This document shows, one piece after another, positions 12,801 to 22,377 of a DNA stretch of 64,000 bases. The notes beneath the pieces were generated by a model that saw nothing but the letters and a program-made list of their open reading frames with translations, searched no databases and was not told the DNA's origin. The DNA is from Sipunculus nudus (lineage: Eukaryota; Annelida; Sipuncula; Golfingiida; Sipunculidae). The position numbers and the translations under genes are program-made. How positions within the stretch are numbered: the stretch's first letter is position 1; the number at the start of each line of letters is the position of its first letter. The DNA is taken from NCBI GenBank assembly GCA_026874595.1, contig CM049320.1, positions 50,730,714 through 50,794,713 of the forward strand, written 5' to 3'.

Positions 12801-15800
12801 TATATGTTTATCATATATACCCAACTGATTATCACCCTATCACTGGAAGATCACATCCAGCAGACATTGAGACATAACCCAAATCAGTGAGTAGAGATTT
12901 TGATACACAACCACTAAACAAAGATCATGCTGTAGACATTTTGGGAGTATATTTTTTGGCCATGAACCCAGTCAGTTTTACTGTTCTCAAGTTGTCAACT
13001 TATTTATTTAATTAATTCGATTAAATTTCAGTCTAATTCAATGTATAAATAACAATGTATTAATAAAGAATAATTGTAATACATTATTCAGTGATTCCCT
13101 GTTAAATATGTATATAGATGTTTAATAAAAGTTTGTGGAAAATATCAACAGTTTTTCCTTAACTTCCTTTACTTCCAAGAAACTTCCCTAACTTCCTTTT
13201 CTTCCAGAAAACTTCCCAAACTTCCCTGGGAAGGGAAGAAATACCTATCTTCCCGGAAGAATGCCAACCCTGGAAATCAGACAATAAACATTCTCTAAAT
13301 CGGACCAAACATTAAAGAAAAATTACTAAAACTGCACTGAAGAAAGAATTTCTAAGGTGGCTAACTGGCAGACATAATGGATTTCTGACAAGTATGACAT
13401 TTGATATTCCACATTCTCCAATAAGAGACCAAACTTGGGGCAAATTATCCAGTAATGAATGCCCAAAATAATTCAAAGTCATGTCTAGGCCCTCATATCA
13501 GATTTATAGATATGCAATTGTAAAAAGTGTAAGTCCAATATTTTTTATTATCACTCTGCTTTTCAATGGGGTCAGCAGGGTAGGTAAACTGCCAAACCTG
13601 AAAGAAAAGAAATGCAGAAAGCATGACTATGAGTCTTGAAATAAAACAAAAAGCCATCCTAAATCAAGGTACACATCAACATATTATGAGGACAAACACT
13701 TGCTTTTATATGTGGTGATATATATTAAAATATTCAGATATCTAGGAAACTAAGTTTATTGCTAGAATTCCATAAAATAAACTGCAAAATGTTCCCATCA
13801 TCTTATAAATCAGTAGCTAAACCTTAATATTATACTCTCATAGTCTTAATGCCTGGCTGAAGCATTCTGACAACAGTGTTTTTGTTATGAAGTAACGAGG
13901 TACTTATCACTGAGCCTTATCACTTAATAGGCTGATACAAAAGGGAGTCATATGTCACCAGTGTCACTCACAATTACAGCCACACAGGGAGATGTACCAG
14001 CTGGAGTGGGATGGTTATATATACAAGAAAAATAGAGATGGTCTATAAAATAAGTAATTGTGAACATCCCTGACCTATGACCTTGGCCTTTTGCCCATAT
14101 ATCAACTGGATTCTTTCTAAATGATGGGTAACTACTAACCACTTAAATCTGGTGTAATTACTTGGCAACCAATGGGTGAATAACTTTGACCTGCAACCTT
14201 TAACCTGCTGACCAGCTGACCCCAAAATCAATAAGTTATTTATTCAAGCAAAAAGACCCATAAATATGAAGTTTGAGTCAAACTGAGTGATGCATAGATG
14301 TGGCATATGTGAAAGACTGAAGGTTTGGGTTGAACAGTTACACTTGAAATATGCTCACAAGCATTTAGAACAATTAAATATTGTGACCTTGACCTCTGAC
14401 TTTTTGACCTCAACATCAATAGGCTTCTTCCCTTATTGGTAGGTAAGCCATATATGACAGATGGAAGGTACAGATTGAAAGGTTTGCCTGAAAACGACTC
14501 CATGCAAGAAGTGGGTGCTGTGAACTTGACCTTTGACCTCAAAATCAACAGGTCTTTTCCCCTGTTGGCAGAGAAGCGATATCAGTGCTGGAAGGTTTGG
14601 AATGAAAAGTCTAGCCTGAAATGTGTCCACAACCTTTTCAAAGAAGTGGATCCTGTGACCCTGACCTTTGACCTTGTGACCTCAAAATCTATAGGATTCT
14701 TCTCCAACTTAGTAGGTGAGCTACATGTGAAAGATTAAAGAATTGGGATGAAAGGGTTGGCTTAAAATGCATCCACAGGCTTTTCAAAGAAGAGGCTCCT
14801 GTGACCTTGACCTTTGACCTTTTGACCTCAAAAAAATTATGGTTCTTCCCCTGTTGGTAGGTGAGCTGTATGTGAAAGATGGAAGGTTTGGGATGAAAAT
14901 TTTGTCTCAAAGAGTTATTTCTAGGGGGTGCAAACACACCCCATAACTTCGAGAATATAGGTCGCAGTGACCTAATTTCAGGTTTGCAAGGAGATCTTTT
15001 TATAACCTCTAAGACTGCATAGGGTTCATAGCCCTAGCCCCTACAGTTATGATTTGTGCCCTGCTAACGGACGGACGGCCGGACGGACAGACGGAAGGAC
15101 GACGGACAAAAACCCGTCCCTATAGCCCAGCATGACTGAAAGTCAGCTGAGCTAAAAATTAACTGCTACCTAAAATTCTGAACAACCCAAAAGACAGCAT
15201 TAACTCAAGGGTTTCACTTCTTCTTTGGAGATTATGAATATTTATAGTGCTGGAAATCAATAAATATGCTGTATAACCTACATTTGCATATTTGTAATTG
15301 TATTTGTATTTGATGTTCTGCATTTGTATTTGTAATTGAATTTTTCTTCAGTAACCGGTATATGTATTATGAGCTATCGTATTAAAATTTGTATTTGGCA
15401 CACAGTATTTGACCCCAACCCCGAGTTTAACAAGAGCACCACAAATGTCAACAATACAATCGTTGTGTATCTGGTGACCTCCTTAAACATGCATGCATTA
15501 AGATGAGAAGGTAAATCAGGTCAAAAAGTATATTTGTCAGTATGTATAATGAGTTTCATGTAAATCCATAGGATTTTTTTTAATTCACTAAGGTATCTCC
15601 AAAGTGTGGTGACCTCTGACCTCATTAAATATAACTGGCTTTCGATGGAATTCAAACTTAGGCGAGCTATTTAATTCAGTATTTTCAAAATTTTTCATAT
15701 TCTCTGTAAGTTTTTGCTGTGACACCACAAAACAGCAAAGTGACTGGTGACCTTATCAAATATGCGTGGACGTTGCCCCATAATTGAACTTGGGCGAGAT

Positions 15801-17634
15801 GGTCTGTTGGTAAGTACTCATGGTGATTTTGCAAAAAAATCCGTCAAAGCCCTGGTAAATTATCGCAACAATACTAAAAGTTAACAGACTGTGGGTATAC
15901 CATAAGAGGGGCGTATAAAAATCAGCTATACTAAATGAAAATACGTGATTTTTATAATTGGCTTCAGTTTGTCAGGTTTTACTTAAAAGTAAACATACCT
16001 ACAGGTCTGCTGGGTAAAATTGTTTTCAAAACACAGGCCACGAGTCAGCAGATCCCTTAAACTTTGAACTTAAGGGATAAAATAACAAGAAATTTAAACT
16101 GATATGGTTTATATACTGGAGAGAACATGGGTGTCTTTTGTTTGTTTTTTTCTGAAGGGTTTTGACCTAATTTTAATATCAAAAGGGAATTCCAATTAGC
16201 CGTATAACAAGTAAATTCATGGAATTTATGTCCTCCGCTTCCCACTCTTGTTATTTTAGCTTCCTGTGATCTCCATGCTTGCCTTCTAAATATGTTTTAG
16301 TTTTGATATTCCCCTGATGATGTGTCAACATCATAATTTTTGTTGTGAATTGGTAACAAAAGGAAAATTATTTGTTTGTTTTGGAGCTGGTGATAATAAA
16401 TTTTCAGACAGACACTCCAAAAACCAATACCAACCAAGGTATGCATGAGAGCAACTACTGACCCACTTTTGAATGAAATTGGATAATATTTAGGAAATTT
16501 ATTGTACGGAAATGAAAACTTGATGAAAGGACAGATGGAAAGACATACAAACCCAAATTAATGTGTGTCCCGTTCTGCGGAAGCAGGGGACAAACAAAGG
16601 GATATAAATCCCTTTAAGTAAGTACAGTTGAACCTCTCCTTACAGGAACCTCTTTATTAAGGATATCTCTATTTACAGCCAGTAATGGGCAGTCCTTTAA
16701 AAGTAGGTCCTGAAATCTATAACTTCCCTACTATATATAAGGGCATCTCTCCATTGCAGGCAAAATGTCTTTTCTAGTCGTTTTCTCTAATTGGGAGGTT
16801 CCACCATAGTTGTCACAGGCTAAGCACAGTCATAACATTAATTTTATAGGGCAATGTTTGCGAATAAAACCGTTAATTCCACTCAACACATTTGACTCCA
16901 TAAAAATAGCATGAAAGTATTCAGTACCATCCCCAGTCGAACATTGCTGGGTTTGTCCAACATGCGGCGCCTCTTGGCCTTGTGGAGAATATCACTGATG
17001 CTGGCCTGAAGCGAACCTTCTGCATCTTCTTGAATGGCCTCCCTAACATAGAAAAATACAGGAAATCATTATAAGAAATTTTTATTTTACACTACATGGA
17101 GCAGAGCATTTGGATTGATTTCTATTTCACAAAAATGTAAAATTTGACTTAAATATGCATTTATAATTAAATTTTCTATGAAATTTTCTGAGGAAACCTA
17201 TAAAATTAGATTGACATATATACAGTTAAAGTATCACTATGAAAATTAATTTTAAACAATTAAAATTAATTAAATATGAACTTAATTACAAAAATTAATC
17301 TCAATATGCAGGTCATAGTGATAAAATATTATTTTATAAATATAATATTTATTGAGAATGAATCTATACAAATTTTCTTGGAAACCAGTAAATGTAATAT
17401 TGTACATAAACACAATACGCATACACACAGACGGACTAGTGCGTTTCATGGGCGATAATACGTGTACATTCATTGTATAAGGGGCAACTTTAATAAATTA
17501 AAAGAGATGTTCACACACGGATCAGAAAGGATTGAAGTTTAACAAATATGGTAAGATTATGTCCATTTAGCTCACCATGTTCTTTCATATTCGGTTTCCC
17601 ATCGATGGACGTTCGCGTCAGTATCATCCGCCAT
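735..17634 (-). CDS. GTF2H2: TFIIH core subunit p44 (GTF2H2/SSL1), multi-exon, 3' end outside window
   Basis: p44 is a core subunit of the transcription and nucleotide-excision-repair factor TFIIH and binds and stimulates the XPD helicase in the nucleus. Coding exons on the minus strand, 5' to 3': 17576-17634, 16928-17042, 11087-11173, 9987-10092, 5540-5645, 3455-3545, 1951-2011, 735-811. Each is bounded by AG and GT and the phases join in frame. The conceptual protein follows animal p44 residue by residue: ERTW and the LHKAKRRR helix, then a VWA-like Ssl1 domain with [59 protein letters not shown] and NVILDDHH. The C-terminal zinc-binding/RING part should lie left of position 1. A short piece normally encoding about nine residues between the last two exons was not found. 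Introns are unusually transposon-rich. Identity is secure; the exon list is incomplete at the 3' end. Confidence 0.93.
812..1950. other. GTF2H2 intron, no exon recognised
   Basis: AT-rich intronic sequence. A piece encoding about nine p44 residues is expected here. The minus-strand open frame at 1388-1651 does not match it in frame or sequence. Nothing else is recognised. Confidence 0.5.
1951..2011 (-). CDS. GTF2H2: GTF2H2 coding exon 7
   Basis: 61 nt. Encodes [20 protein letters not shown] plus one base. Acceptor tttcag, donor gtaaga. Matches the conserved IRVSVIGLSAEVRV strand of p44. Confidence 0.9.
2416..3419. mobile_element. hAT-like non-autonomous transposon (1004 bp)
   Basis: Left end CAGGTTTGGCATTTGACC; right end, read on the other strand, CAGGGTTTGCAGTTTTACC. 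The 8 bases outside are CTTTGTAA (2408-2415) and CTTTATAA (3420-3427), a 7/8 target duplication typical of hAT. The left arm repeats AACCTGCCTAAAACTGCC. No transposase is seen. It lies in the intron between GTF2H2 exons 6 and 7, and its right end is 35 nt from the exon-6 donor. Confidence 0.65.
3455..3545 (-). CDS. GTF2H2: GTF2H2 coding exon 6
   Basis: 91 nt. Encodes [20 protein letters not shown] then [10 protein letters not shown]. The donor gtaagt follows ACTGTAACA, which gives the correct length against the family. Acceptor ctgtcag. Confidence 0.92.
4243..4792 (-). pseudogene. 3' end of a non-LTR retrotransposon ORF2 (truncated)
   Basis: An open minus-strand frame runs from about 4792 to a stop at 4243. 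It encodes the usual C-terminal tail after a LINE reverse transcriptase: [16 protein letters not shown], then a zinc-knuckle-like [17 protein letters not shown] (C-x-C-G...H...C). There is no RT domain, so it is a 5'-truncated insertion. It sits in GTF2H2 intron 5 in the same orientation as the gene. Jockey/RTE-like clade is an inference. Confidence 0.72.
4793..5539. other. GTF2H2 intron, no gene
   Basis: Intronic. The short stretch 5255-5345 (CTCCTCTAAACAGGAC...GGGGAGTTTCACTGTA) resembles the end of an old Tigger/pogo-type MITE. Otherwise nothing recognised. Confidence 0.35.
5540..5645 (-). CDS. GTF2H2: GTF2H2 coding exon 5
   Basis: 106 nt. Encodes [12 protein letters not shown] then [19 protein letters not shown]. 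Acceptor tttgtag, donor gtgagt. Phase 2 in, 2 out, joining exactly to the MPGH exon. Confidence 0.92.
6251..6854 (+). repeat. 68-bp satellite array, left half (about 9 units)
   Basis: Tandem units of 68 bp starting attctggggggtactc, with tgagccctgtagctcagagc, cacgtacatcacggtgacc and a T-run. The period is checked at 6251, 6319 and 6795. Variation is slight (ctcttgag/ctcctgag). The array is interrupted at 6855 and resumes at about 8835. Confidence 0.9.
6855..8834 (+). mobile_element. Helentron/Helitron2-like non-autonomous element with 280-bp internal repeats
   Basis: Starts GTATCCGCCAAAAC, which folds with the adjacent GTTTTGCGGATAC. Near the 3' end is the inverted copy GGCGGATAC (8794-8802), then a hairpin GTAGTCG...CGACTAC (8805-8823), then CCGTATTCTAG. 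This order (5' end repeated as an inverted subterminal motif, short hairpin, CTAG-type end, insertion between T and T) fits Helentrons. It interrupts the 68-bp satellite inside its T-run without obvious target duplication. A second, shorter copy is at 43374-43998. No Rep/helicase gene. Class assignment is inference from the ends. Confidence 0.6.
7079..8750 (+). repeat. Tandem 280-bp repeats (about 6) with GGTGGCGCCACC palindromes
   Basis: The motif catatctcgggaaccgtttg recurs near 7079, 7363, 7643, 7923, 8203 and 8483 (period 280). Each unit carries up to two copies of the perfect 12-bp palindrome GGTGGCGCCACC or a one-base variant (for example 7317, 7597 variant, 7877, 8157). Each unit keeps an apparent 70-codon open frame, a by-product of the repetition. 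Confidence 0.88.
8835..9584 (+). repeat. 68-bp satellite array, right half (about 11 units)
   Basis: Same unit and phase as the left half, first attctgg at 8845. It ends where gacctaattt runs into ccggttttt at about 9584. Units are near identical, with one G deletion near 9260. Confidence 0.9.
9781..9986. other. GTF2H2 intron, nothing recognised
   Basis: Intron between the repeat block and exon 4. Short plus-strand open frames here are chance. Confidence 0.4.
9987..10092 (-). CDS. GTF2H2: GTF2H2 coding exon 4
   Basis: 106 nt. Encodes [19 protein letters not shown], then [16 protein letters not shown], almost identical to vertebrate p44. Acceptor tttacag, donor gtataa; one base is left over and pairs with the next exon to make Gly. 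Confidence 0.93.
10093..11086. other. GTF2H2 intron 3, nothing recognised
   Basis: 994-bp AT-rich intron between exons 4 and 3. No transposon end, RNA gene or conserved open frame is visible. Confidence 0.45.
11087..11173 (-). CDS. GTF2H2: GTF2H2 coding exon 3
   Basis: 87 nt, 29 full codons: [20 protein letters not shown] and on to CTLK. This is the first strand and metal-site region of the VWA-like fold (VVDMSQAM replaces the usual VVDGSRTM). Acceptor ttacag, donor gtctgt. A transposon begins only 36 nt upstream of the acceptor. Confidence 0.92.
11961..13272. mobile_element. hAT-like element B (1312 bp), nested
   Basis: Ends CAGGGTTGGCACAACC and, inverted, TGCCAACCCTG, flanked by a perfect 8-bp duplication GAAATCAG (11953-11960 and 13273-13280). 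Both arms carry AAGGGAAGAAAT / CTTCCC-rich subterminal sequence. No transposase. It is nested inside the GCTCAGCTGAC element, which is inside hAT A. Confidence 0.87.
14040..14940 (+). repeat. Diverged 120-150-bp tandem repeats containing TGACCTTTGACCT
   Basis: Four to six degenerate units, each with a run like gtgaccttgacctttgacctcaaaatcaataggcttcttcc cut into its parts. Exact TGACCTTTGACCT occurs at 14527-14539, 14662-14674 and 14808-14820. On the other strand this reads AGGTCAAAGGTCA, a DR1 nuclear-receptor element. Whether it has any function is unknown. Confidence 0.7.
15470..15850 (+). repeat. Diverged tandem repeat, gtgacctctgacctcattaa type
   Basis: Two or three units share gacaccacaaa, gtgacctctgacct(c/t)attaaa, catgcgtgga, aacttgggcgagat. 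A second block with the same units is at 24310-24680. It is an interspersed family of unknown class, in GTF2H2 intron 2. Confidence 0.5.
16624..16810. mobile_element. Possible Tigger/pogo-type MITE
   Basis: Starts cagttgaacctctcc and ends gggaggttccaccatag, an imperfect inverted pair (GAACCTCTC / GGGAGGTTC). The interior (ttattaaggatatctctattt) fits the widespread GAACCTCT...AGAGGTTC mini-elements. No target TA pair was verified. Confidence 0.4.
16928..17042 (-). CDS. GTF2H2: GTF2H2 coding exon 2
   Basis: 115 nt, acceptor tatgttag and donor gtactg. Encodes the [15 protein letters not shown] helix and KAKRRR, ending NVRLGM just before the VWA-like domain. Phase is 1 base in and 0 out, matching its neighbours. 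Confidence 0.9.
17576..17634 (-). CDS. GTF2H2: GTF2H2 coding exon 1 with start codon
   Basis: Starts ATG GCG GAT GAT and encodes [19 protein letters not shown] plus two bases of the Trp codon, followed by the donor gtgagc. The WE..YERTW motif is the conserved N-terminus of p44. No other in-frame start is needed, and the next exon supplies the missing G of Trp. Confidence 0.9.
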
Positions 17635-18330
17635 GGTTCACCGCGATTTGTCATTCACTTATGCTCAGGCAGTTCGGCTAGATATTCATAAAAAAATTAC
17701 ACGCGTGTGAATAGGCATGCACAGTTGAATGAATGGAAAAGTTAATTGAAATAATAAGAACTATGTAACATCTTTGTCAGTTTTAACTGATTTTTTTGTT
17801 GTTGTTGCAAAAATCTCAATCCACCTTGATCTCGTAATGTTTAATTACGAAAGTAACTGTCATGTCAGTAAACAATTCCGTCACGACGGTTGTTACTAAA
17901 ACGCGTGCACACATGCATGCACGCCACATGCACGCAATTTTCCACGGGACACACTGAAACCCGGGGCCTGGCCCAAACTGAGGAACGCGCGGGCAGTGTT
18001 GCAGTCGAGTCACCAACCTCCGAGGCCGAGTCATCACCGTCCGAGGCCAAGGCCGAGGCCGAGTCACCACCACCCGAGGCCGAGGCCGAGTCCGAGTCAC
18101 CAATGTCCGAGGCCAAGGCCGAGGCCGCGTCACCGCGATCTACCAGTTAAACTGCCTATATTTAGGCTTCATAAAAGTACCATATGTATGCCTCTATAGC
18201 GTGTTGAAACGTCTTATTTTTTTTTTTATTTTGTAGCGGGACAAAGGCCACTGTCTAGTGAGGGGTATTATAATTACCGATAATTCATGGGGCATATCTG
18301 AGCAAAAACTGAAAAAAAGGCTTGTAAATA
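17635..18330. promoter_or_regulatory. GTF2H2 upstream region
   Basis: About 0.7 kb between the GTF2H2 start codon and the CACTG element. It must hold the 5' UTR and core promoter; no TATA box is evident. It includes a GC-rich stretch at 17900-18140. Confidence 0.4.
17990..18145 (+). repeat. Imperfect CGAGGC minisatellite
   Basis: Repeats of ccgaggccgag / gaggccaaggcc with gagtcaccacc spacers. The high GC and all-frame openness create spurious peptides on both strands. A related stretch in the opposite orientation is at 53370-53530. Confidence 0.7.
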
Positions 18331-18499
18331 CACTGTTAAAAATTACCGTAAAATAACGGCGCATAAGACTGTAAATTTACGCCGCTTTGCAATGTAGACG
18401 CTCTTGTGCGTTGAATAACGCGCAAATGCAACGTCAAATGATGAGCGTCTGTGAAAATGGTGTGACACGTGTGTAAAGCAGACGGTACAGATGAAATAA

Positions 18500-18634
18500 A
18501 CCGCGCGTCATGTGATCAGCGGGGCCACTGATGACGTCAACATCCTGGATCTTTTGACTCCACGGCGGGAAGAGAAGCCATTTTTTTCCGTCTGCTGGCT
18601 GCTGAAAGTCACAGAAGTTACCCAGCATCTTCAT
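18500..18634 (+). promoter_or_regulatory. Candidate promoter and first exon inside the CACTG element
   Basis: Contains TCATGTGA (18509-18516) and a perfect CRE TGACGTCA (18532-18539) in a GC-richer stretch. These are followed by a possible exon ending CATCTTCATTG before gtaaaatg at 18635. There is no TATA box. Splicing and transcription are untested. Confidence 0.3.
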
Positions 18635-19293
18635 TGGTAAAATGTCCTTCTTTAATATGTAGGCATAAATCTCTTTACTGTGTTAGTTGTTATTCTAATA
18701 CTGTGTAATAGTGTACGTTGGTAATGGTATAGTGGTACGAGGCCAGTCTCGTTCATGTGTTCCCTCAGTTTGGGGGGGGGGGGGCTGTCACTGGCAGGGG
18801 TAGAAGAGTGATTGAGTTGGAAATATATATTATGTATATACGTGTATATATATATTATATATATATACACCTTTTATAATGTGTGACATTTGTGTGATGT
18901 TGATATTATATATTAATTAAGTGCAGGTTTTTTGTTTCCATTAAATGTCAACTCTAAACCATGTTTAGATTATTAGATAACCTTATATTTCAGTTAACTC
19001 AGAAATGGAAACAAAGTTAAGTTTTCTTATTATTAATATATTACATGTCCAATATATAAATGTAATTGTTACTTGCTCAATATCAGTGTTGGGGATGATT
19101 AAAGTGGGGGGGGGGGGGGATATAACCCCCATTCCCTGCATTGATGCCAATGTTTATCATTAATGATAATCTTTTTTAGTTTCAGGGAATTGCCAATTAG
19201 GAAAAAGGAAGGAACCCCCCCCCCCCCGACCCACAAACACACACACCTGGCCATTTCTGGGTGTATATCATGCATGAATTGTATAAATATACG

Positions 19294-19352
<59 letters not shown>

Positions 19353-19731
19353 AATCCCTTAAAGGTAAAATATTGGTAAAGGCACCACTGAAATCAGTTT
19401 TGAATTATTTATTTACTAGATTTTAAATGAGGCCTTGAATAAGGTTTTCCCACTTACATGTTAACCAGAGAAATTAAGATATCAAAGTCCCTTTATTTTT
19501 TTTTAAATATTTTTAACAGATGCTTAAACAGAGAGTAAACACAGACCAAACAAAAATTAACAGCTTTGAGACAATTTCCTAAATTTCTTAACATGTTTTA
19601 GAAGAAAAAAAAACATACCATGCTAGCCAAAGTGCTAACATTTTAGCCAGTCTTTTTGAGAGAGAGAGAGGGAGAGAGAGCCTGAAAATTAAGGCTGCTA
19701 AAGCACAGCCAAATATTGTTTATGTTTTCAG

Positions 19732-19824
19732 GAAATGGTCAAGCATTTCCATCAGTGTGGCAAATTCAAAGAAGATTTGGATACCATCATGGCAACTTTC
19801 CTATTTCTCAAGAATAGGAATTAT
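19732..19824 (+). CDS. Exon-like piece, unrecognised
   Basis: 93 nt fully open between ttttcag and gtaagt. Encodes EMVKHFHQCGKFKEDLDTIM followed by ATFLFLKNRNY. Strong splice borders and a full open frame suggest a real or recently decayed exon. The next clear acceptor (about 20717) reaches a stop after nine codons. No family recognised. Confidence 0.35.
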
Positions 19825-20715
19825 GTAAGTTTAAACATCACATAATAATATACTGCCTTTTTAGCTCAGCTGACTCCAAGTCATTTGAGCTACAGGGAAG
19901 ACACCACCTCTGTCACTGTCGTTCACTGATACCAGTACTAAAGTTGTTATTGAACTTTTGTTGGAAAACATAGCTCATTGATCCCCCCCCCCCCCCCACA
20001 AATTGTTCTAGCAAGGCCTAGTGAAACCATCTGTAATGTCCAGGTTTGCTCAACTGAAAATTTGCCAGAGACCCCCCCCCCCCCCCCAACTCTGTTGTAC
20101 ACGGTTGCAATTTCCATTCATAATGTGGGTTGGATGGGGTTTTTGACACCCCCTAACTCACATATAGGCCTTTGTTATGGGGTATACCACATCTCATCCA
20201 TCAGTATGCATCAGACTGAGCGCATTTATACTTGTACTAAGATTCAAAATTGGTAGTACTTGCTTTATACATGTACTTATCACACCATAAAAAATAATAA
20301 CTTTTCAAATAATAGTCAAGTTTATCATCAGGGAACCCGGAAAGATTACGCAGGTTTGCATTATGCCTGTTGCCCTTGTTATATTATAATAGCTAGTATA
20401 TGTAAATGCAATTACAAATGTTACATCATTTTGTAATATAAAGGCTGTACTGCATATATTGCTTCCTATTTATAAATCCTCGTACACAAGTGATGCTGTT
20501 TTTGCACCTTTCTGTTTATACACTGAGTAAAAGCATTTGTTGACCCAATATTTACCATTTTTATATGCAATATAGCACTTTTGTTTATTAATTTATATAC
20601 CTGCACTTACTTTGTAAATATTATTAATATGCCTGGTGCTAAGATTGTCTTTCGTTGGTTACATGTTTATCAGTTCTGTTTTTATATACTCCTACAATTT
20701 GTTCTACTTGTGCAG

Positions 20716-20901
20716 GTGTTCAGAGAGCCATACATGCATCAATGATTAGAGGAAAGATGACGTAAATGTTCCAGGCCTTACAAAACTTAGAGCTGTGAAC
20801 AAAGTACAAATGCAAGATGTGCAAGGTGCACAACTACACTGGCAAGCAGTTGCAGGGTAAATTCCAAGCAGAGAACATTGCAGAAAAGGTACACCAAGGT
20901 A
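20716..20901 (+). other. Possible exon remnant in the CACTG element
   Basis: Preceded by ttgtgcag and followed by an AG|gtaag near 20900. One frame contains KYKCKMCKVHNYTGKQLQGK, a C-x2-C pattern, but stops lie upstream. Weak evidence. Confidence 0.2.
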
Positions 20902-21784
20902 AGTTTGAATTTGATCATATTTTCTTTTGTAAAGTCCATGGCAATTTGAATAAGCTGATGAGTTAAATAATCTGTGAAACAAGTATCTTACATATTGAAC
21001 ATTAGCAGTGATGCTGACCTAAATTCGCCTGCCCGTTTCTCATTCTCTCCATTCATTTTTATTCTAATAAACTTTTTGGCTTGCTGCTTGATGGAGCTGA
21101 GCCACGCTAACCTGACCATCTCTAACCTTACAGTGTCATTTGTCAAACCTGCTGATTATTGGCTATTTATTTTTAATTTTATGCAGTTTGGAACATGTTT
21201 ACTCCCTATAAAACATTGCAGATATTCTGGTTATCAAATATTCATAATATAATTATTTACAGTTACAATAAATAAAATCCAGGCCCATAGCCTTACTGTT
21301 AATTACTTCATATTGACACATACTTTCATTTGTGCCTTTAAAAGTACATTGTCAGGTCTATTGTCTGTAGAAATCATTCTGGAAAAGGACATTTCATAAT
21401 TAAATCATCAAATCATGTATTTTTTCCATAACCTTTCATATACGATCAGGTATGCACATTCAAAAGAAGTCTCTTTATTCCAATGAAATATTCTAACTCT
21501 CTCATAGATTTTAGAAAGATGGGCACTAAACAGGAAACAGTATTAATGTTATCCTTATGCAGTGAATAAGTGTTAACAAGTATAGTCTTGACCTTTCAGT
21601 GTGATGTACATGCTAGGCTTAATTTACTCTGTCAATATTTAGGTATCTATACAACAGATTTTATGTTAATAATATGGCACATAAAATGAAAAAAAAAATG
21701 ATTATTAATCGATCAACTTTCAGTCATTGAGTATGATTTTAAAACTGATTTGTATCACATTTATATATATATATACATACATAC

Positions 21785-21815
<31 letters not shown>

Positions 21816-22377
21816 TATATATATGTATATGCATGCATTGTCTGTGTATTTGTATTTGCAGAAGCAAAGCTCCATATAAAGGATACTGCCTTCACTGTTT
21901 GGAGAATGCAATGATAATATGAGATTGCAGATGGAGGAGAGGTAATTCTTTCAAAACTATTATATTTGTGTTAATATATTCAGCAAGTATTAAAGATAGT
22001 TTTAACCTTTTTTTAAGTAAATACATATATAAAGAAAAATGTTGAAATTGTTAATTTTTTGTGGAGATCTTGGCCAGTTATTGTCTGTAATGTAAATGTA
22101 AAGATATATTTGATATGATAATGTATAATTATTTTCACTTCTAAAGGTTCCCATTGACCATAAGAAAACCATTTTTGTAGTTATTGTTTAAATTTTGTGA
22201 AGAAAGAACAAAATTTTATTTTCTGTAATGTAAATTGATAGAGCGCCAGACTTTGAAAAAAAATCTAAAAAAATATAAAAATTAAAGGGATAATTGCACT
22301 GAACTATATTCTTGCATATTTCTCTCATGTTTTTTACATTTACAATCTCTCTTTTCTGTTTATTATTTTGTATGCAG

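Larger units (their letters stand above)
11406..15157 (+). mobile_element. GCTCAGCTGAC-family element nested in hAT A
   Basis: Starts aacaagtgacccatgggtca, tgacgctcagctg; ends with a ggacggacggccggacgg stretch and agtcagctgagctaaaaa. It is placed inside hAT A and itself contains hAT B and the TGACCTTTGACCT array. No clear target duplication was found, so the exact ends are approximate. Confidence 0.55.
11210..15423. mobile_element. hAT-like element A, host of nested insertions
   Basis: Left end CAGGGTTGGGGTCAAATAC at 11210; right end, reverse-complemented, CGGGGTTGGGGTCAAATAC finishing at 15423. Both are flanked by a perfect 8-bp duplication AGTTTAAC (11202-11209 and 15424-15431), diagnostic of hAT transposition. 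Both arms are rich in ATTTGTATTTG. Without the material at about 11406-15157 the element would be about 460 bp, so it is a MITE that received later insertions. It lies in GTF2H2 intron 2, 36 nt from the exon-3 acceptor. Confidence 0.85.

Noticed and set aside
17816-18199. Overlapping Pro/Arg and Ser/Glu-rich frames on both strands
   Set aside because: Artefacts of the CGAGGC minisatellite, open in most frames because of composition.
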